Under the pieces are notes generated by a model. The model did no database searches. It saw nothing but the letters and a program-made list of their open reading frames with translations, and was not told the DNA's origin. Both the position numbers and the translations under genes were made by a program. From contig NZ_KQ948736.1 of NCBI RefSeq assembly GCF_001514195.1, forward strand, positions 1,100,625-1,164,624: a stretch of 64,000 nucleotides of DNA, read 5' to 3'. The stretch comes from Streptomyces griseorubiginosus. Lineage in GTDB: Bacteria > Actinomycetota > Actinomycetes > Streptomycetales > Streptomycetaceae. Shown here piece by piece: positions 46,433 through 55,036 of the stretch (positions within the stretch are counted from its first letter, which is position 1; every line of letters begins with the position of its first letter).

Positions 46433-46858
46433 TCAGCTCTTCGTCAGGGTGATGTCCTGCTGCCCGGTCGCGTGGAAGCGCGGCATCGGCAGGCCGCCCT
46501 GGGGGCTCAGCTCCATGACGGTGGCCTCGACGTGGGCCGCGCCCGGCTCGAGGGAGCCCGGCGTGGGCTTGCCCGAGTTCTCCCAGACGTGCTCGACGCC
46601 GTCGCACACCGCGCGGGTGCCGCCGATGCCCTGCCGGACCGACGGGGAGCGCTGCCCCACGGAGGAGCTGACGAACACGGGGCCCGTGCCGCCGGTGCAG
46701 CGGTAGGTGCCGGAGAGCGTGACGGTGCCGTCCGCGGCGATACGGCCCACGGGGTCGACGGTGACGGACTCGTACGGGTCGGCGTGCGCGGGCAGCGCGG
46801 GGGCCACGAGCAGGAACAGCGCGGCACCGGCGGCGGCGAGAGCGGGACGGACGGACAT
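46433..46858 (-). CDS. Secreted DUF6299-type protein
   Basis: A 141-aa exported protein: signal peptide MSVRPALAAAGAALFLLVAP ending in AHA, then DPYESVTVDPVGRIAADG, LSGTYRCTGGTGPVFVSS and a single further cysteine in RAVCDG. The pattern is that of DUF6299 proteins of Streptomyces, with unknown role. GGGAGG lies upstream of ATG 46858. Confidence 0.75.
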   Translation of the reverse strand: MSVRPALAAAGAALFLLVAPALPAHADPYESVTVDPVGRIAADGTVTLSGTYRCTGGTGPVFVSSSVGQRSPSVRQGIGGTRAVCDGVEHVWENSGKPTPGSLEPGAAHVEATVMELSPQGGLPMPRFHATGQQDITLTKS

Positions 46859-47099
46859 GGGGATACCTCCCGGTCGAGTGGAACGGTCCTCCCACTGCTA
46901 CCGGGAACACCCGCCGACCACCGTGATCGTCACTCCTTCGGTGGCGAGTCCGCATCGAGCGTCGTGGAACGGTCCGAGAGTTGTCCGCGTGTTGTCACGC
47001 TTCACGTCGGGCCGTTCCGATGAGTTCGCGGCGGGAGCATGGTCTACACATACGGATACGGACCCCATAGGGGCGGTCCCACCAATGTGGAGGTGCGCC

Positions 47100-47294
47100 A
47101 TGTGCTCTCACCGGTCCTCGTGCCCTGCGTCCGACAGCACCGTCCCGCACGTCGTCGCCGCCCACCCCGAGCAGGGCTGGAACCTGCTGTGCAACGGGGC
47201 GATCGTCTTCGACGACACCGGGGAGCTGCTGCCCGACGGCCGCGTCGTCGCTCCGCACCGGGTACAGGTCGACCTCCTGACCGTCGCCGCCTGA
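47100..47294 (+). CDS. DUF5999 protein
   Basis: A 64-aa protein starting MCSHRSSCPASDSTVPHVVA and continuing WNLLCNGAIVFDDTGELLPDG, the fixed layout of DUF5999 in Streptomyces. It has three cysteines. The ATG at 47100 follows GTGGAGG. The function is unknown. Two short direct repeats (GGATCTCCGGGCGGC at 47314 and 47331) lie after it. Confidence 0.85.
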   Translation: MCSHRSSCPASDSTVPHVVAAHPEQGWNLLCNGAIVFDDTGELLPDGRVVAPHRVQVDLLTVAA

Positions 47295-47355
47295 TCCGGT
47301 TCCCCGGCCGCGCGGATCTCCGGGCGGCGAGGATCTCCGGGCGGCCCCCGCGAGG

Positions 47356-47754
47356 CTAGGGCAGTACCGCGAACCCGTCGAGCTCCACCGCCGCCTGGTC
47401 GTCCCAGAGCCGTACGACCTCCACTACCGCCATGGCCGGGTAGTCCCGGCCCGCCGACTCACGCCAGATGCGGCCCAGTTCACGGGCATGGGCACGGTAG
47501 TCGGCGATGTCGGTGGCGTAGACGGTGACCCGGGCGAGGTCCGCCGGGGTTCCGCCCGCCGCCCTCAGCGCGGTCAGCAGATTCGCGAGCGCGCGCTCGA
47601 ACTGCTCGGGCAGGGTCTTCCCCACCACCTTGCCGTCGGCGTTCAGGGCCGTCTGCCCCGCCAGGAAGACCACCCGCGACCCGGTGGCCACGACCGCGTG
47701 CGAGAAGCCGGTGGGCGGGGACAGCTCGGGCGGGTTGATGCGCTCGGCGCTCAC
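47356..47754 (-). CDS. RidA-family protein (enamine/imine deaminase)
   Basis: A 132-aa YjgF/YER057c/UK114 protein. It contains VVFLAGQTALNADGKVVG, FERALANLLTALRAAGG and the C-terminal EVVRLWDDQAAVELDGFAV; RidA enzymes hydrolyse reactive enamines/imines. The canonical active-site Arg in the segment before the last strand is not obvious here, so this may be a subfamily with another role. GTG 47754 overlaps the acyl-CoA dehydrogenase stop (GTGA). In an aminobenzoyl-CoA route an imine hydrolase would be useful. Confidence 0.85.
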   Translation of the reverse strand: MSAERINPPELSPPTGFSHAVVATGSRVVFLAGQTALNADGKVVGKTLPEQFERALANLLTALRAAGGTPADLARVTVYATDIADYRAHARELGRIWRESAGRDYPAMAVVEVVRLWDDQAAVELDGFAVLP

Positions 47755-49163
47755 GACAGCTCCACGTCGGCGTACAACTCCTTGGCGATGATGCCCCGTT
47801 GGACCTCGCTCGCCCCCTCGTAGATGCGTGGGGCGCGTACCTCCCGGTACAGGTGCTCCAGTAGGTGACCGCGCTGGAGGGCGCGGGCGCCGTGCAGTTG
47901 GACCGCGGTGTCCACGACGTACTGCGCGGTCTCGGTCGCGAGCAGTTTCGCCATCGCCGCCCGCTTGGGCACGTCCGGGGCGCCTTCGTCGTACGCCGTC
48001 GCCGCCGCGTACACCATCAGGCGGGCCGCGTCCGTGCGCAGGGCCATCTCGGCGACCGTGTGGGCGACGCTCTGAAGGTCCCTCAACTTGCCGCCGAAGG
48101 CGTCCCGTCGGGCGGTGTGCGCGAGGGTCGCCTCCAGTGCCGCCTGTGCCATGCCGACCGCGAAGGCGCCGACGCTGGGCCGGAAGAGGTTGAGCGTGCC
48201 CATCGCGACCCGGAACCCCCGGTCGACCTCGCCCAGGACGTCGTCGGCGCTCACCGGTACGGCGTCGAAGGCGAGGGCGCCGATGGGGTGCGGGGAGAGC
48301 ATGTCGAGGGCGGTACCGGTGAGCCCCGGCCGGTCGGCGGGCACGAGGAAGGCGGTCACGCCCCGGGCACCGGCACCGGGCGTGGTCCGCGCGAAGACGG
48401 TGTAGAAGTCGGCCTCGGGCGCGTTGGAGATCCAGCACTTCTCACCGGTGAGCCGCCACCGGGAGGCCCCGTCGGGAACGGCGACCGGCCGAGCCGGCGC
48501 GCCGGCCGCCGAGCCCGGCTCCCGCCCCGCCGACGGTCCCGCCGCACCCCGCCGGACCGATTCCCACCCCGCCTGCGCCCCCTCCGCCCCCTCCGCACCC
48601 TGCCAGACCGACTCCCGCCCCGCCTGCGACCCAGGAGCCGCCGACTCCGACCCGGAACGCTGCGTCTCCGCCCGCGCTCCCGGAGCCTCCGAGTCGGCCC
48701 TCCCCCGCTCCCACCGCGCCGCACCCGACCCCTCCGCCGCCCCCCGCCCGACCGGCTCCCCCTCCGCCCGCAACCCCAACGCCGCCGCGTCCGACCCCGC
48801 CCCCGGCTCGCTCAGTGCGAACGCGGCCACCGCGCTGCCCTCGCTCACCGCCGGCAGCCAGCGTTCGCGCTGGGCCGGGGTGCCGTGGGCGTGGACGGGG
48901 TGGGCGCCCAGGCCCTGGAGGGCGAGGGCGGTCTCGGCCTCCGTGCAGGCCTGGGCGAGGGACTCCCGCATCAGGCAGAGATCCAGCGCACCGGAGGTGA
49001 ACAGCCGCTCCAGCAGGCCGAGTCGGCCCAGTTCCGCGACCAGCGGTCGGTTCACCCGGCCGGGCTCGCCCTTCTCCGCGAGCGGGCGCAGCCGCTCCTC
49101 GGCGAGGGCGCGCAGCTCCGCGCAGCGGGCGGTCTGCGATGGTTCGAGCGAGAATGCGGGCAT
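47751..49163 (-). CDS. Acyl-CoA dehydrogenase with low-complexity insert
   Basis: A 470-aa flavoprotein that desaturates an acyl-CoA. It shows FALSEPGAGSDAA, WISNAPEADFYTVFA, the arginine/phenylalanine FAD contacts RDAFGGKLRDLQSV and the C-terminal base in YEGASEVQRGIIA. Ordinary members have about 380 residues; here residues 133-234 are an Ala/Gly/Arg/Glu-rich insert with imperfect repeats (AGRESVWQGAEGAE, AGWESVRRGAAG) between two strands of the middle domain. ATG 49163. It is divergent from the CoA ligase and coupled to RidA. Confidence 0.9.
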   Translation of the reverse strand: MPAFSLEPSQTARCAELRALAEERLRPLAEKGEPGRVNRPLVAELGRLGLLERLFTSGALDLCLMRESLAQACTEAETALALQGLGAHPVHAHGTPAQRERWLPAVSEGSAVAAFALSEPGAGSDAAALGLRAEGEPVGRGAAEGSGAARWERGRADSEAPGARAETQRSGSESAAPGSQAGRESVWQGAEGAEGAQAGWESVRRGAAGPSAGREPGSAAGAPARPVAVPDGASRWRLTGEKCWISNAPEADFYTVFARTTPGAGARGVTAFLVPADRPGLTGTALDMLSPHPIGALAFDAVPVSADDVLGEVDRGFRVAMGTLNLFRPSVGAFAVGMAQAALEATLAHTARRDAFGGKLRDLQSVAHTVAEMALRTDAARLMVYAAATAYDEGAPDVPKRAAMAKLLATETAQYVVDTAVQLHGARALQRGHLLEHLYREVRAPRIYEGASEVQRGIIAKELYADVELS

Positions 49164-49210
49164 TGCCGGTCCCCTCTCTCGACAGGGCCCTACGACAGTA
49201 TCGCGCGCCG

Positions 49211-49227
49211 TTGACTGTCGTCACCAA
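49211..49227. promoter_or_regulatory. Operator of the divergent dehydrogenase/ligase promoters
   Basis: TTGACTGTCGTCACCAA has arms TTG-GTGAC-like around TGTC: TTGAC..GTCACCAA gives TGAC-TGTC-GTCA. TTGACT with TACGCT 16 bases later (49233-49238) makes a promoter toward the ligase, overlapped by the site. The core TGACTGTCGTCAC is identical to that at 55040-55052 upstream of the crotonase gene. Confidence 0.72.
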
Positions 49228-49270
49228 CACGATACGCTCCTTGTGCGAGCCGCCATCGACGCCCACCGCG

Positions 49271-49315
49271 CATCGGCGCCACGCAGCACATCGGCGCCGA
49301 CAGGACATCGGCGCC
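49271..49315. repeat. Three direct repeats of CATCGGCGCC
   Basis: Copies at 49271-49280, 49289-49298 and 49306-49315 with 17-18 base spacing lie between the operator and the ligase start. Flanking CACGCAGCACA is also repeated. They could bind an activator or be an untranslated-leader structure. Confidence 0.6.
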
Positions 49316-49361
49316 ACGCAGCACAGCTCACCGCAGCCCACAAGGCAGGGGGCGACCCGCC

Positions 49362-50954
49362 ATGAACGTCTCGGCCCACGTCGACACCTTCGCGCGCGAC
49401 CACCTCCCGCCCCCCGACCAGTGGCCGGAGCTCCGCTTCGACCTGCCGGAGCTGCGCTACCCCGTTCGGCTGAACTGCGCCGCAGAACTGCTGACGGGTC
49501 AGCCCGACGACCGCCCCGTCTTCCACACCCCCGCCGGGCCCCCATGGACGTACGGCACACTCCGCGCCCGCGTGGACCGGCTCGCACACCTCCTCACCGG
49601 GGACCTCGGGGTCGTCCCCGGCAACCGCGTCCTGCTGCGCGGCCCGACCACGCCCTGGCTCGCGGCCTGCTGGCTGGCGGTCCTGAAGGCGGGCGCGGTC
49701 GCCGTGACCGTGCTGGCCCAGCAGCGGCCGCACGAGCTAGCCACGATGTGCGAGATCGCCCGCATAGAGCACGCCCTGTGCGACATACGCGCCGTCGACG
49801 ACCTCGCCAAGGCCGAGATACCGGGTCTCAGGATCACGACGTACGGTGGCGACGCCCCCGACGACCTCCTGAACCGCGAGGCGCCCGGGACGCCGTACCG
49901 CCCCGTGGAGACGGCGGCCGACGACGTGGCGCTGATCGCCTTCACCTCGGGGACCACCGGACGGCCCAAGGGCTGTATGCACTTCCACCGGGATGTGCTC
50001 GCGATAGCCGACACCTTCTCCAAGCATGTGCTGCGCCCCCATGTGGACGATGTCTTCGCCGGCAGTCCCCCGCTCGGTTTCACCTTCGGGCTCGGCGGCC
50101 TGGTGATCTTCCCGATGCGCGCGGGCGCCAGTTCCCTCCTCCTGGAGCAGGCGGGCCCCAAGCAGCTGTTGCCGGCCGTCGCCGAGCACCGGGTGTCCGT
50201 GCTCTTCACCGCCCCGACCGCCTACCGGGCGATGCTGGACGAGCTGGACGCGTACGACGTCTCGTCCCTGCGTCGCTGTGTCTCCGCGGGCGAGAACCTC
50301 CCGGCGGCCACCTGGCATGCCTGGCGGGAGCGGACCGGGCTGGAGATCGTCAACGGCATCGGCGCCACCGAGCTGCTGCACATCTTCATCTCCGCGGCCG
50401 ACGAGCACATCCGGGCCGGGACGACCGGGGTGCCCGTGCCCGGCTGGCACGCGCGCGTGGTCGACGAGACGGGCCGGGAGCGGCCCGACGGGGAGCCCGG
50501 GCTGCTCGCCGTGCGCGGTCCCGTGGGCTGTCGCTACCTCGCCGATCCACGGCAGCGCGAGTACGTGCGGGACGGCTGGAACATCACCGGGGACACATAC
50601 ATCCGGGAGAACGACGGGTACTTCCGCTATGTGGCGCGCGCGGACGACATGATCATCTCGGCCGGGTACAACATCGCGGGACCGGAGGTGGAGGACGCGC
50701 TCCTGCGGCATCCGGACGTGGTGGAGGCTGCCGTGGTGGGGCGGGCCGACGAGGGGCGCGGTCAGGTGGTCGTGGCGTACGTCGTCCTCAAGGAGGGCGC
50801 GGAGCGGGACGCCGAGGCGCTGCGCACGTTCGTCAAGGCCGAACTGGCGCCCTACAAATGCCCGCGCGAGATCGTCTTCATGGACGCGCTGCCGCGCACG
50901 GCGACCGGGAAACTCCAGCGGTTCCGGCTGCGCACCGATGGTGACCAGCAGTGA
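49362..50954 (+). CDS. Benzoate/2-aminobenzoate-type CoA ligase
   Basis: A 530-aa AMP-forming enzyme that activates an aromatic acid with ATP and CoA. Motifs: P-loop FTSGTTGRPKGCMHFH, VNGIGATELLHIFIS, hinge GDTYIRENDGYF and the catalytic Lys near the end in TATGKLQRFRL. The type resembles the benzoate/2-aminobenzoate-CoA ligase group, not fatty-acid ligases. ATG 49362 has a G-rich upstream stretch. Its divergent partner is the acyl-CoA dehydrogenase; the PaaX gene follows after 15 bases. Confidence 0.87.
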   Translation: MNVSAHVDTFARDHLPPPDQWPELRFDLPELRYPVRLNCAAELLTGQPDDRPVFHTPAGPPWTYGTLRARVDRLAHLLTGDLGVVPGNRVLLRGPTTPWLAACWLAVLKAGAVAVTVLAQQRPHELATMCEIARIEHALCDIRAVDDLAKAEIPGLRITTYGGDAPDDLLNREAPGTPYRPVETAADDVALIAFTSGTTGRPKGCMHFHRDVLAIADTFSKHVLRPHVDDVFAGSPPLGFTFGLGGLVIFPMRAGASSLLLEQAGPKQLLPAVAEHRVSVLFTAPTAYRAMLDELDAYDVSSLRRCVSAGENLPAATWHAWRERTGLEIVNGIGATELLHIFISAADEHIRAGTTGVPVPGWHARVVDETGRERPDGEPGLLAVRGPVGCRYLADPRQREYVRDGWNITGDTYIRENDGYFRYVARADDMIISAGYNIAGPEVEDALLRHPDVVEAAVVGRADEGRGQVVVAYVVLKEGAERDAEALRTFVKAELAPYKCPREIVFMDALPRTATGKLQRFRLRTDGDQQ

Positions 50955-50969
50955 TCCACACGACCTAAG

Positions 50970-51782
50970 ATGATCAACGTGTCCGACCAGCATGCACCAC
51001 GGTCTCTCATCGTCACGCTCTACGGCGCCTACGGCCGCTTCGTCCCGGGCCCCGTGCCCGTCGCCGAACTGATCCGGCTGCTCGCCGCGGTCGGCGTGGA
51101 CGCCCCTTCCGTACGGTCCTCGGTGTCCCGGCTCAAGCGCCGCGGGCTGCTCCTTCCGGCCCGTACCGCACAGGGCGCGGCCGGCTACGAACTCTCCCCG
51201 GACGCCCGCCAGCTGCTCGACGACGGCGACCGGCGCATCTACGCCGTACGGCCCCCCGAGGACGAGGGCTGGGTCCTCGCCGTGTTCTCGGTGCCGGAGT
51301 CGGAACGGCAGAAGCGGCACGTGCTGCGCTCACGCCTGGCCGGACTCGGTTTCGGCACGGCGGCCCCCGGGGTGTGGATCGCCCCGGCCCGGCTGTACGA
51401 GGAGGCCCGGCACACCCTCCAGCGGCTGCGCCTCGACCCGTACGTGGACTTCTTCCGCGGCGAGCACCTCGGTTTCGCGGCGACCGTGGAGGCCGTCGCC
51501 CGCTGGTGGGACCTGGCCGAGATCGCCAAGGAGCACGAGGCGTTCCTGGACCGCCACGCGCCGGTGCTGCACGTCTGGGAGGAGCGGTCCGACACCCCTC
51601 CCGAGGAGGCCTACCGCGACTACCTCCTCGCCCTCGACTCCTGGCGCCGGCTCCCCTACGCCGACCCCGGCCTGCCCGCCCCGCTGCTCCCGGCGGACTG
51701 GCCGGGCGAGCGCGCGGCGGCGGTCTTCCGCGGGCTGCACGAACGGCTGCGGGACGCGGGGGCCGCGTTCGTGGGGTTGTGA
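50970..51782 (+). CDS. PaaX-family transcriptional regulator
   Basis: A 270-aa repressor with an N-terminal winged helix (VPVAELIRLLAAVGVDAPSV, then RSSVSRLKRRGLL), a central PaaX domain (WVLAVFSVPESERQKRHVLRSRL split here at RQK) and a C-terminal helical part (YRDYLLALDSWRRLPYADPGL). PaaX senses phenylacetyl-CoA; relatives sense other aryl-CoA esters. This makes it the likely regulator of the surrounding genes and a candidate binder of TGACTGTCGTCA. GTG 50979 is an alternative: TAAGAT lies 7 bases before it and no Shine-Dalgarno exists, suggesting a leaderless start. Confidence 0.85.
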   Translation: MINVSDQHAPRSLIVTLYGAYGRFVPGPVPVAELIRLLAAVGVDAPSVRSSVSRLKRRGLLLPARTAQGAAGYELSPDARQLLDDGDRRIYAVRPPEDEGWVLAVFSVPESERQKRHVLRSRLAGLGFGTAAPGVWIAPARLYEEARHTLQRLRLDPYVDFFRGEHLGFAATVEAVARWWDLAEIAKEHEAFLDRHAPVLHVWEERSDTPPEEAYRDYLLALDSWRRLPYADPGLPAPLLPADWPGERAAAVFRGLHERLRDAGAAFVGL

Positions 51783-51812
51783 CCCCTGCCGCACCACGGG
51801 TTCCGGGGTGTC

Positions 51813-54158
51813 TCAAGTCCCCAGGGTGAGCCGGGGCTTGGGGGCGTCCGTGCGTCCGGTCTGCGGGCGCCGGCTGCCCGCTCGGTAGGGGTCGGGCCAG
51901 ACGGCCCCCGGGCCGTCGTAGCCCTGTTCGGCGGCCGCGTGCAGCGTCCAGTGCGGGTCGTAGAGGTGCGGCCGGGCCAGCGCGCACAGGTCTGTACGCC
52001 CGGCTAGGATCAGCGAGTTGACGTCGTCCCACGAGGAGATCGCGCCGACGGCGATCACGGGGACGCCGATCTCGTGGCGGATCCGGTCGGCGTACGGCGT
52101 CTGGTAGGAACGCCCGTACTCCGGTCGCTCCTCGGCCACGACCTGCCCGGTGGACACGTCGATCGCGTCGACGCCGTGCGCGGCGAAGGCGCGGGCGATC
52201 TCCACGGCGTCCTCGGCCGTGGTGCCGCCCTCGGCCCAGTCGGTGGCGGAGATGCGCACGGTCATGGGCCGTTCCCGCGGCCACACCTCCCGGACGGCGT
52301 CGAAGACCTCCAGCGGGAACCGGAGGCGTCCGGCGAGCGTGCCGCCGTAACCGTCGGTGCGGCGGTTGGTCAGCGGGGACAGGAAGCTGGAGAGCAAGTA
52401 GCCGTGCGCGCAGTGCAGTTCGAGCAGGTCGAAGCCGGCGCGGTCGGCGCGGCGGGCGGCCGCGGTGAACTGCTCGCGGATCTCGGTCAGTTGGTTCGGG
52501 GTGAGCTCGCGCGGGATCTGGTTGGCGGCCTTGTACGGGATCGGCGACGGGCCCACGACGGGCCAGTTGCCCTCCGGCAAGGGTTCGTCGATGCCCTCCC
52601 ACATCAGCTTGGTCGAACCCTTGCGGCCGCTGTGGCCGAGCTGCACACCGATCGCGGTGCCGGGCGACCGCGCGTGCACGAAGTCCGTGATCCGCTTCCA
52701 GGCCTCGGTCTGAGCGCCGTCGTAGAGGCCGGTGCAGCCGGGGGTGATCCGGCCCTCGGGCGAGACGCACACCATCTCGGTCATCACCAGTCCGGCGCCG
52801 CCGAGCGCCCGGGCCCCGAGGTGGACCAGGTGGAAGTCGCCGGGGAGGCCGTCGGTGGCGGAGTACATGTCCATCGGGGAGACGACGACCCGGTTGCGCA
52901 GGGTCAGTCCGCGCAGCCGGAACGGGGTGAACATCGGGGGCGTGCCGGGCTCGCAGCCGAACTCGCGCTCCACGGCGGCGGTGAAGCGGGCGTCGCGCAG
53001 CCGCAGGTTGTCGTGGGTGACACGGCGGCTGCGGGTGAGCAGGTTGAAGGCGAACTGGCGGGGCGGCTGGTCGAGGTACAGGGCGAGGTTCTCGAACCAC
53101 TCCAGGCTGGCGAGGGCGGCCCGCTGCGTGGAGGCGACGACAGGTTTGCGCTCGGCCTCGTAGGCCGTCAACGCCCTTTCCACCGAGGGCTGTTCCTCCA
53201 GGCAGGCGGCCAGGGCGAGGGCGTCCTCGACGGCGAGCTTGGTGCCGGAGCCGATGGAGAAGTGGGCGGTGTGGGCCGCGTCGCCGAGGAGGACGACGTT
53301 GCCGTGGGACCAGCGCTCGTTGACCACCGTGCGGAAGGTGGTCCAGGTGGACTTGTTGGAGCGCAGAGGGCGGCCGCGGAGGGCTTCCTCGAAGATCTTG
53401 GCGCAGGTCTCCGTGGACTCCTGGGGCGTGGCTTCGTCGAAGCCGGCGGCCCTCCAGACCTCCTCGCGCATCTCGATGATCACGGTGGAGGCGTCGGACG
53501 CGTAGGGGTAGCCGTGCAGTTGCATCACGCCGTGCCCGGTCTCGGCGATCTCGAAGCGGAAGGCGTCGAAGGGGAAGTCGGCGGCGAGCCAGATGTAGCG
53601 GCAGTGGTGCGGGGTCACATGGGGGCGGAACACATGGGTGTGGGCCCCACGTGTGGTGCTGTTGACTCCGTCGGCGGCGATGACGAGGTCGTGCGTGCCT
53701 TCCAGGCCGGCGGGGGCCGTCGTCCGGAAGCGAAGATCCACGCCCAGGTCGCGGCAGCGGTTGTGCAGTACTTCGAGGAGTCGTCTGCGGCCGAGTGCGG
53801 CGAAACCGTGGCCACCGGAGGTGTGGCGGGTCCCTTTGTGGACGATGTCGATGTCGTCCCATCGGGTGAAGTGGTGCTGGAGGGCCTCGTAGACCTGTCG
53901 GTCCGCGTGTTCGATGCCGCCGAGGGTTTCGTCGGAGAGGACGACGCCGAAGCCGAAGGTGTCGTCGGGGGCGTTGCGTTCCCAGACGGTTATTTCGCGG
54001 CGCGGGTCGAGCCGCTTCAGCAGGGCCGCGGCGTAGAGGCCGCCTGGGCCGCCGCCGATGATCGCTACTCGTAGGGGGTGGCCTCGCTTGTTCGGCGGCT
54101 GCGGGTGTCTTGTGGCTGGTCGCGCAGTTCCCCGCGCCCCTTGGGGGGTTGAGCTCAC
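51813..54158 (-). CDS. FAD monooxygenase / Old Yellow Enzyme fusion, 2-aminobenzoyl-CoA or salicylyl-CoA type
   Basis: A 781-aa two-domain flavoprotein. The N-terminal hydroxylase has VAIIGGGPGGLYAA, GVNSTTRGA and GDAAHTAHFSIGSG; from about residue 395 an Old-Yellow-Enzyme reductase follows (TPFRLRGLTLRNRVVVSPMD, then ELHCAHGYLLSSFLSPLTN). This order is that of 2-aminobenzoyl-CoA monooxygenase/reductase and of proteins named salicylyl-CoA 5-hydroxylase. GTG 54158 overlaps the crotonase stop (GTGA) with GGAG 6 bases upstream. The first 28 residues come from a dispersed repeat; the conserved fold starts only at L29-R-V-A-I-I, where no start codon (CTA) is available. Confidence 0.85.
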   Translation of the reverse strand: MSSTPQGARGTARPATRHPQPPNKRGHPLRVAIIGGGPGGLYAAALLKRLDPRREITVWERNAPDDTFGFGVVLSDETLGGIEHADRQVYEALQHHFTRWDDIDIVHKGTRHTSGGHGFAALGRRRLLEVLHNRCRDLGVDLRFRTTAPAGLEGTHDLVIAADGVNSTTRGAHTHVFRPHVTPHHCRYIWLAADFPFDAFRFEIAETGHGVMQLHGYPYASDASTVIIEMREEVWRAAGFDEATPQESTETCAKIFEEALRGRPLRSNKSTWTTFRTVVNERWSHGNVVLLGDAAHTAHFSIGSGTKLAVEDALALAACLEEQPSVERALTAYEAERKPVVASTQRAALASLEWFENLALYLDQPPRQFAFNLLTRSRRVTHDNLRLRDARFTAAVEREFGCEPGTPPMFTPFRLRGLTLRNRVVVSPMDMYSATDGLPGDFHLVHLGARALGGAGLVMTEMVCVSPEGRITPGCTGLYDGAQTEAWKRITDFVHARSPGTAIGVQLGHSGRKGSTKLMWEGIDEPLPEGNWPVVGPSPIPYKAANQIPRELTPNQLTEIREQFTAAARRADRAGFDLLELHCAHGYLLSSFLSPLTNRRTDGYGGTLAGRLRFPLEVFDAVREVWPRERPMTVRISATDWAEGGTTAEDAVEIARAFAAHGVDAIDVSTGQVVAEERPEYGRSYQTPYADRIRHEIGVPVIAVGAISSWDDVNSLILAGRTDLCALARPHLYDPHWTLHAAAEQGYDGPGAVWPDPYRAGSRRPQTGRTDAPKPRLTLGT
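54096..54141. repeat. Single arm of the dispersed repeat, inside the monooxygenase gene
   Basis: CGGCTGCGGG at 54096-54105 and the core GGTCGCGCAGTTCCCCGCGC onward (54118-54141) match the left half of the 8557-8693 element. Here it lacks the second arm and encodes about residues 6-21 of the monooxygenase in the other strand. Confidence 0.85.
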
Positions 54159-54982
54159 CGTCCGCTCCATTTGGGAGGGCGCTTCTCCTTGAAAGCCGTG
54201 TGGAACTCTGTGTAGTCCTCGCCGTTCATCAGGAGGGCCTGGGTCGCAGCGTCCAGTTCCACCGAGGCCGACAGGGGCATGTCCAGCTCGGCCGTGAGCA
54301 GGGCCTTCGTCTGGGCGTACGCCAGTGCGGGGCCCTCTGCCAACCTGCGGGCCAGTTGCGCGGCCACCTGGTCTGCGCCGCCCTCCTCCGTCAGTTCGCT
54401 GATCAGGCCGATGCGCTCGGCCTCCGGTGCCCGGACGGGCTCACCCAGCATCAGGAGCCGGGTCGCGTGTCCCAGTCCGACCACCCTGGGCAGCAGATAG
54501 GCCGCGCCCATGTCTCCGCCGGACAGGCCGACCCTGGTGAACAGGAACGCGAACCGGGCGGTCGGGTCGGCCACCCGGAAGTCGGCGGCCAGCGCCAGGA
54601 CGGCCCCCGCGCCCGCCGCCACGCCGTGCACCGCCGCGATCACCGGGAACGGGCACTCCCGTACGGCTCGCACCACCTGGCCGGTCATCCGGTTGAAGTC
54701 GAGGAGCTGGGCGGCGTCCATGGCGAGGGTGGCGCCGATGATCTCGTCGACATCGCCGCCGGAGCAGAAGCCGCGGCCCTCGCCGGCCAGGACCAGCGCC
54801 CTCACGGAACGCTCGCGGGACAGTTCGGCGAGGAGATCGCGCAGGTCGGCGTAGGCGCCGAAGGTGAGCGCGTTGAGTTTCTCGGGGCGGGCGAGGGTGA
54901 CCGTGGCGACCCCGTCCGCCAGGTCGACGCGCAGGTGCCGCCAGTCGGGGGTGCGGGCGGCGGAGCCGGTGAAGGGACTCAT
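54155..54982 (-). CDS. Crotonase-fold enoyl-CoA hydratase/isomerase family protein
   Basis: A 275-aa enzyme for an acyl-CoA substrate. It has RPEKLNALTFGAY, GRGFCSGGDVDE, HGVAAGAGAVLALAADFRVA and FLFTRVGLSGGDMGAAYLLP. The two glutamates of classical hydratases are not at their usual places; an Asp in GGDMG is, so hydrolase or isomerase action is possible. ATG 54982 was chosen for GAGGAGG 9 bases upstream; the frame from 55036 adds 18 residues without support. It leads a two-gene operon with the monooxygenase. Confidence 0.87.
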   Translation of the reverse strand: MSPFTGSAARTPDWRHLRVDLADGVATVTLARPEKLNALTFGAYADLRDLLAELSRERSVRALVLAGEGRGFCSGGDVDEIIGATLAMDAAQLLDFNRMTGQVVRAVRECPFPVIAAVHGVAAGAGAVLALAADFRVADPTARFAFLFTRVGLSGGDMGAAYLLPRVVGLGHATRLLMLGEPVRAPEAERIGLISELTEEGGADQVAAQLARRLAEGPALAYAQTKALLTAELDMPLSASVELDAATQALLMNGEDYTEFHTAFKEKRPPKWSGR

Positions 54983-55036
54983 GACGTGCGGCCTCCTCGG
55001 ACGGTGGCGCGGACACGTGTCGAAGTTATCACTCAT

